This document shows, piece after piece, positions 61,472 through 64,000 of a stretch of DNA of 64,000 nt. The stretch's first letter is position 1; the number at the start of each line of letters is the position of its first letter. Under the pieces are notes generated by a model. That model worked only from the letters and a program-made list of their open reading frames with translations. It ran no database searches and had not been told where the DNA came from. Position numbers and translations under genes: made by a program. Source of the DNA: Zhengitettix transpicula (Eukaryota > Arthropoda > Insecta > Orthoptera > Tetrigidae); contig CM073591.1 in the NCBI GenBank assembly GCA_037074705.1, positions 93,796,532 through 93,860,531 on the forward strand, read 5' to 3'.

Positions 61472-61945
61472 TTATTGGTCTTTTATTTTGATGGGCCAAC
61501 AATATAATTTTTATGTTTCACATATATAATTTCTTTATGTCTTTCTAAGCCTCAAAAATGCAATGTTATATTTTTTTCGCGTCCCCAATCGTGGAATTCA
61601 TTCGATATTAGCTTGGTGTGAATGTGTCTGTTTTCCATATCACTCCCCATCCTCCCACTTTCCGGTATGCCTCCGTCAAAGACTAATGACCATATCTCAC
61701 TGAAGTTAAATTCAAAATTTGCCACGCAGGCCAAAATTATCCTGACTGAAATTAAAATCATTTCCGGTTCAAATGTAATTAAATTGTGCGCTTAATTCAT
61801 TTAAAGCAACTCGATTACATCCAGTTTATGCAACAGCCGGGAACAAAACAATACCGTAATACCATTTGCAAACAGCTAGTTTTCAACTTATGTCATTGAA
61901 AGCAATCGAAATGAATCTGCCGACATTAGTGTATTTAATCTGATA
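61472..61945. other. Intergenic DNA, nothing recognised
   Basis: No gene or element identified in this stretch. Confidence 0.4.
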
Positions 61946-61949
61946 AAAC

Positions 61950-62335
61950 CGAAGTGATTACTCGTAGTGCGCTCACCGTTATTAGCTTAATACATCGCCG
62001 GTCCGCGATGGAAGGGAAGCGGCTATTAGTATTCATGTTGATTCCGCATCGATTGCCAAACTTTCATATCGGATCAAAACAAGGCGAAGCTCCCGGCCGG
62101 CGCGGCGTTCGCGCTGACGTGACGGTGATTGATTGCGACTGAGGAGTGTAGGTCGATAGCTGCACCTTCCAGTTAAGGACGTCTTGCAGCTATCTGTGAC
62201 TTAGTATCTCAGCAGGGGGAAAGTCTGCCCCAGATACTTACACGCGTGCGTTTAATTAAACGGTAAGCAGGCAGGAGGGAAATGTACAGACCCTTAAGGG
62301 TTGAAACCTGTTGCTGTCCGCAGGTAAACACGACA
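61950..62335. promoter_or_regulatory. GC-richer island with hairpin and Hox/Exd-like motif
   Basis: Balanced block with a GC-rich core (62090-62120), CTGACGTGACGG, TGATTGATTG (62126-62135, resembling Pbx/Exd-Hox composite sites), and a perfect 10-bp inverted repeat GATAGCTGCA (62155-62164) / TGCAGCTATC (62185-62194). The 62-residue frame over it has no motif. A conserved regulatory element is plausible. Confidence 0.28.
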
Positions 62336-64000
62336 ACAAAATCGTACCTATTGAATGTTTACTGATTCTTGCTGTTACCAGAATTTATATAATTTATTTG
62401 CATTTTTACGAATATAAAATACGTTTGTATGTGGAAAGAGGGGGAAATTAGAAGAAAGCTTTTATAGACGGCAGGGTAGGAAGTATATTCCGATGGAGTA
62501 TCAGATATAAAGTTTTGGATACCTCACTGAAAATTGTTCTATGCTCAATAGATTGTCTTACGTGGTTTTTTTTCGGGAACTTGGCAACAATAATCCTTCA
62601 TCTTTTTACACACATTGTGGTGGTAGTATTAAAATTAGTGTTTTATTATACAAAATGTTTTTTATTTACAAATTATAATTAATTACAATTCAAAATTACT
62701 TAAATTAATTCATACATTTTTTATTTATAGAATGTGTGAGACAGTTTTAAAATAATAAAAACACTATCTCAGAGCTTATAAAAATTGCGGTCTTAGAACA
62801 ACTTTAAAAATCCTCCATCGAATTAATTTTATGAGAAATAAATTGAAGGCTTAAATTAGGCGATTTGCTTACATTAACTGGATATTACGGACATTATTGT
62901 GGAATATTTTCCGGTGGCCTTCAGGCAAATAGTAAGCTTCTTCCTCTGCTTCGATGTTCGGCTAGTCTTGTTGCTGCCTTTTTTCTTCCGTAAGACCTAT
63001 TGGACATAAAACTTTTGTTCCTGTTTCTCTATGTTGTGTTACTGTGCGTGTTATCAAAATAATTCTAACATGCCAGCGTGTAACTACCATCAGTTTTAGT
63101 TTTAATTCAATACAATATGTCCAAAAATAGAAAGTCCCTCTCTTGTTGTTCAAACAACAGTTCCCCCACCTGGAAAAATGTCACCGTCTGTACCGACTTG
63201 CTGTAGCCGGTAAAGTTGCTTGCACCAGCTTGCCGAGAAATCCCCAACACTGGGTCACCGACGGGTGGGTACAAGCTTCGGTGATTAAAATTAAACAATT
63301 ATTGGGAAATGTCTGGATTCAAGATGGTGGACACACTACATCTACTTTAAAGTCTCCGTTTTACTTTTGTTCAACTCAACGGTACTACAACTCAATGTTT
63401 GTCGGAAGAAAATTTTCCATGACATTTAAATGTCAACGAAAGTCTGAGAAGTATAATTATATAAAAAATCTGGAATTTGAATGAAAGTATGCGAAATGTC
63501 GGAAATATTGTGTCCTCTGGCCACGACCATTTTATTTTCCCGATAACCTAATTTTTTAATATTAATTTATCATCATTACAAATGTAATACTAAAAATAGC
63601 ATCAAACTGTGATCAAAATAAATTAGTTACGCTTACATGTAATGCCGCACCTTCAAAAATACCTTCGCCTCGCAAATATTATTTAAAATACAAGCCTTTA
63701 TGTGACTATGAAAAAAAAATGTAATAATTAGAACTAAAATTGTCTGAACTGATATAGTATTTTTCAGGAGAGGCAAGATCCCATTTGGAAATTGTGTCCA
63801 GTTGTTTCCTTCCTTTTAATTCGGTTGATAATTCACAAACTCTGATAGTCTTATAGTATTCTTGTGAAACCCTTTATTTTTTCTCTGGATATCATTAATT
63901 ATTTTCAACTACTCTCAATGCTTAACTACTTCTTCAGTCACAAATTTCCAAAAATTCCTGAGTTCTTTTTGATTTTGTGCTTCACTTTGTTGCGTTATTT
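62336..64000. other. AT-rich to balanced DNA, no gene recognised
   Basis: A 113-residue plus-strand frame at 63143-63484 and minus-strand frames over the same DNA have no known signature. No RNA gene or repeat was identified to the window end. Confidence 0.35.

Noticed and set aside
1..64000. CRISPR array, rRNA genes, bacterial operons or prophage
   Set aside because: No regularly spaced short repeats with unique spacers, no rRNA-like conserved sequence, no ribosome-binding-site-led gene runs. All content is consistent with an animal genome.

Overview
The window looks like non-coding, transposon-rich DNA from an animal, most probably an insect. It is strongly AT-rich and has no prokaryotic gene packing, no operons and no CRISPR or rRNA. 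Only one convincing host protein gene is visible. The mobile elements are typical of arthropods: a Jockey-type LINE tail, other LINE reverse transcriptase pieces, a Penelope-like element with a GIY-YIG endonuclease, solo LTRs with a tRNA-Lys-like primer site, tRNA-derived SINEs, foldback MITEs and hAT-like ends. The order of insect cannot be proved from sequence alone.

Layout. 1-0.58 kb is the end of a Jockey-type LINE ORF2 entering from the left. 0.6-15 kb is AT-rich intergenic or intronic DNA broken by short GC-richer islands (3.0-3.3, 6.2-6.8, 10.2-10.6, 11.3-11.9, 14.0-14.4 kb) that may be conserved regulatory DNA. 15-18.9 kb holds a foldback MITE, copies of an abundant retroposon (here 'family A'), a protein-like minus-strand ORF and a solo LTR set in a (TA)n tract. 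23.6-24.8 kb is the longest GC-rich patch. 25.4-34.5 kb is dense in family A copies. One of these has split the catalytic YIDD motif of a Penelope-like element and is flanked by a perfect 12-bp target duplication.

The single confident gene (35,457-36,494, minus strand) encodes a secreted 345-residue Cys/Gln/Pro-rich repeat protein, probably an extracellular structural or coat protein. From 38 kb on, solo LTRs of one family recur at 38.1, 43.9, 49.9 and 53.8 kb (also at 17.8 kb), nearly always next to TA-repeat tracts, with more family A fragments between them. A hAT-like cluster lies at 52.8-53.6 kb and a near-perfect hairpin element at 57.5 kb. At 59-60.4 kb an inverted LINE RT piece lies next to a sense LINE C-terminus. 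A second foldback MITE copy is at 61.25 kb and a GC-rich candidate regulatory island is at 62 kb.

The genes do not form a pathway. The window is best read as one small secreted-protein gene in a large repeat landscape, possibly within or beside the non-coding territory of other genes. The most noteworthy structures are the repeat protein, the family A retroposon, the interrupted Penelope-like element, the LTR family with a preference for TA microsatellites, and a 38-bp hAT-like miniature insertion. No computation was run: all homology statements come from reading translations and motifs by eye.
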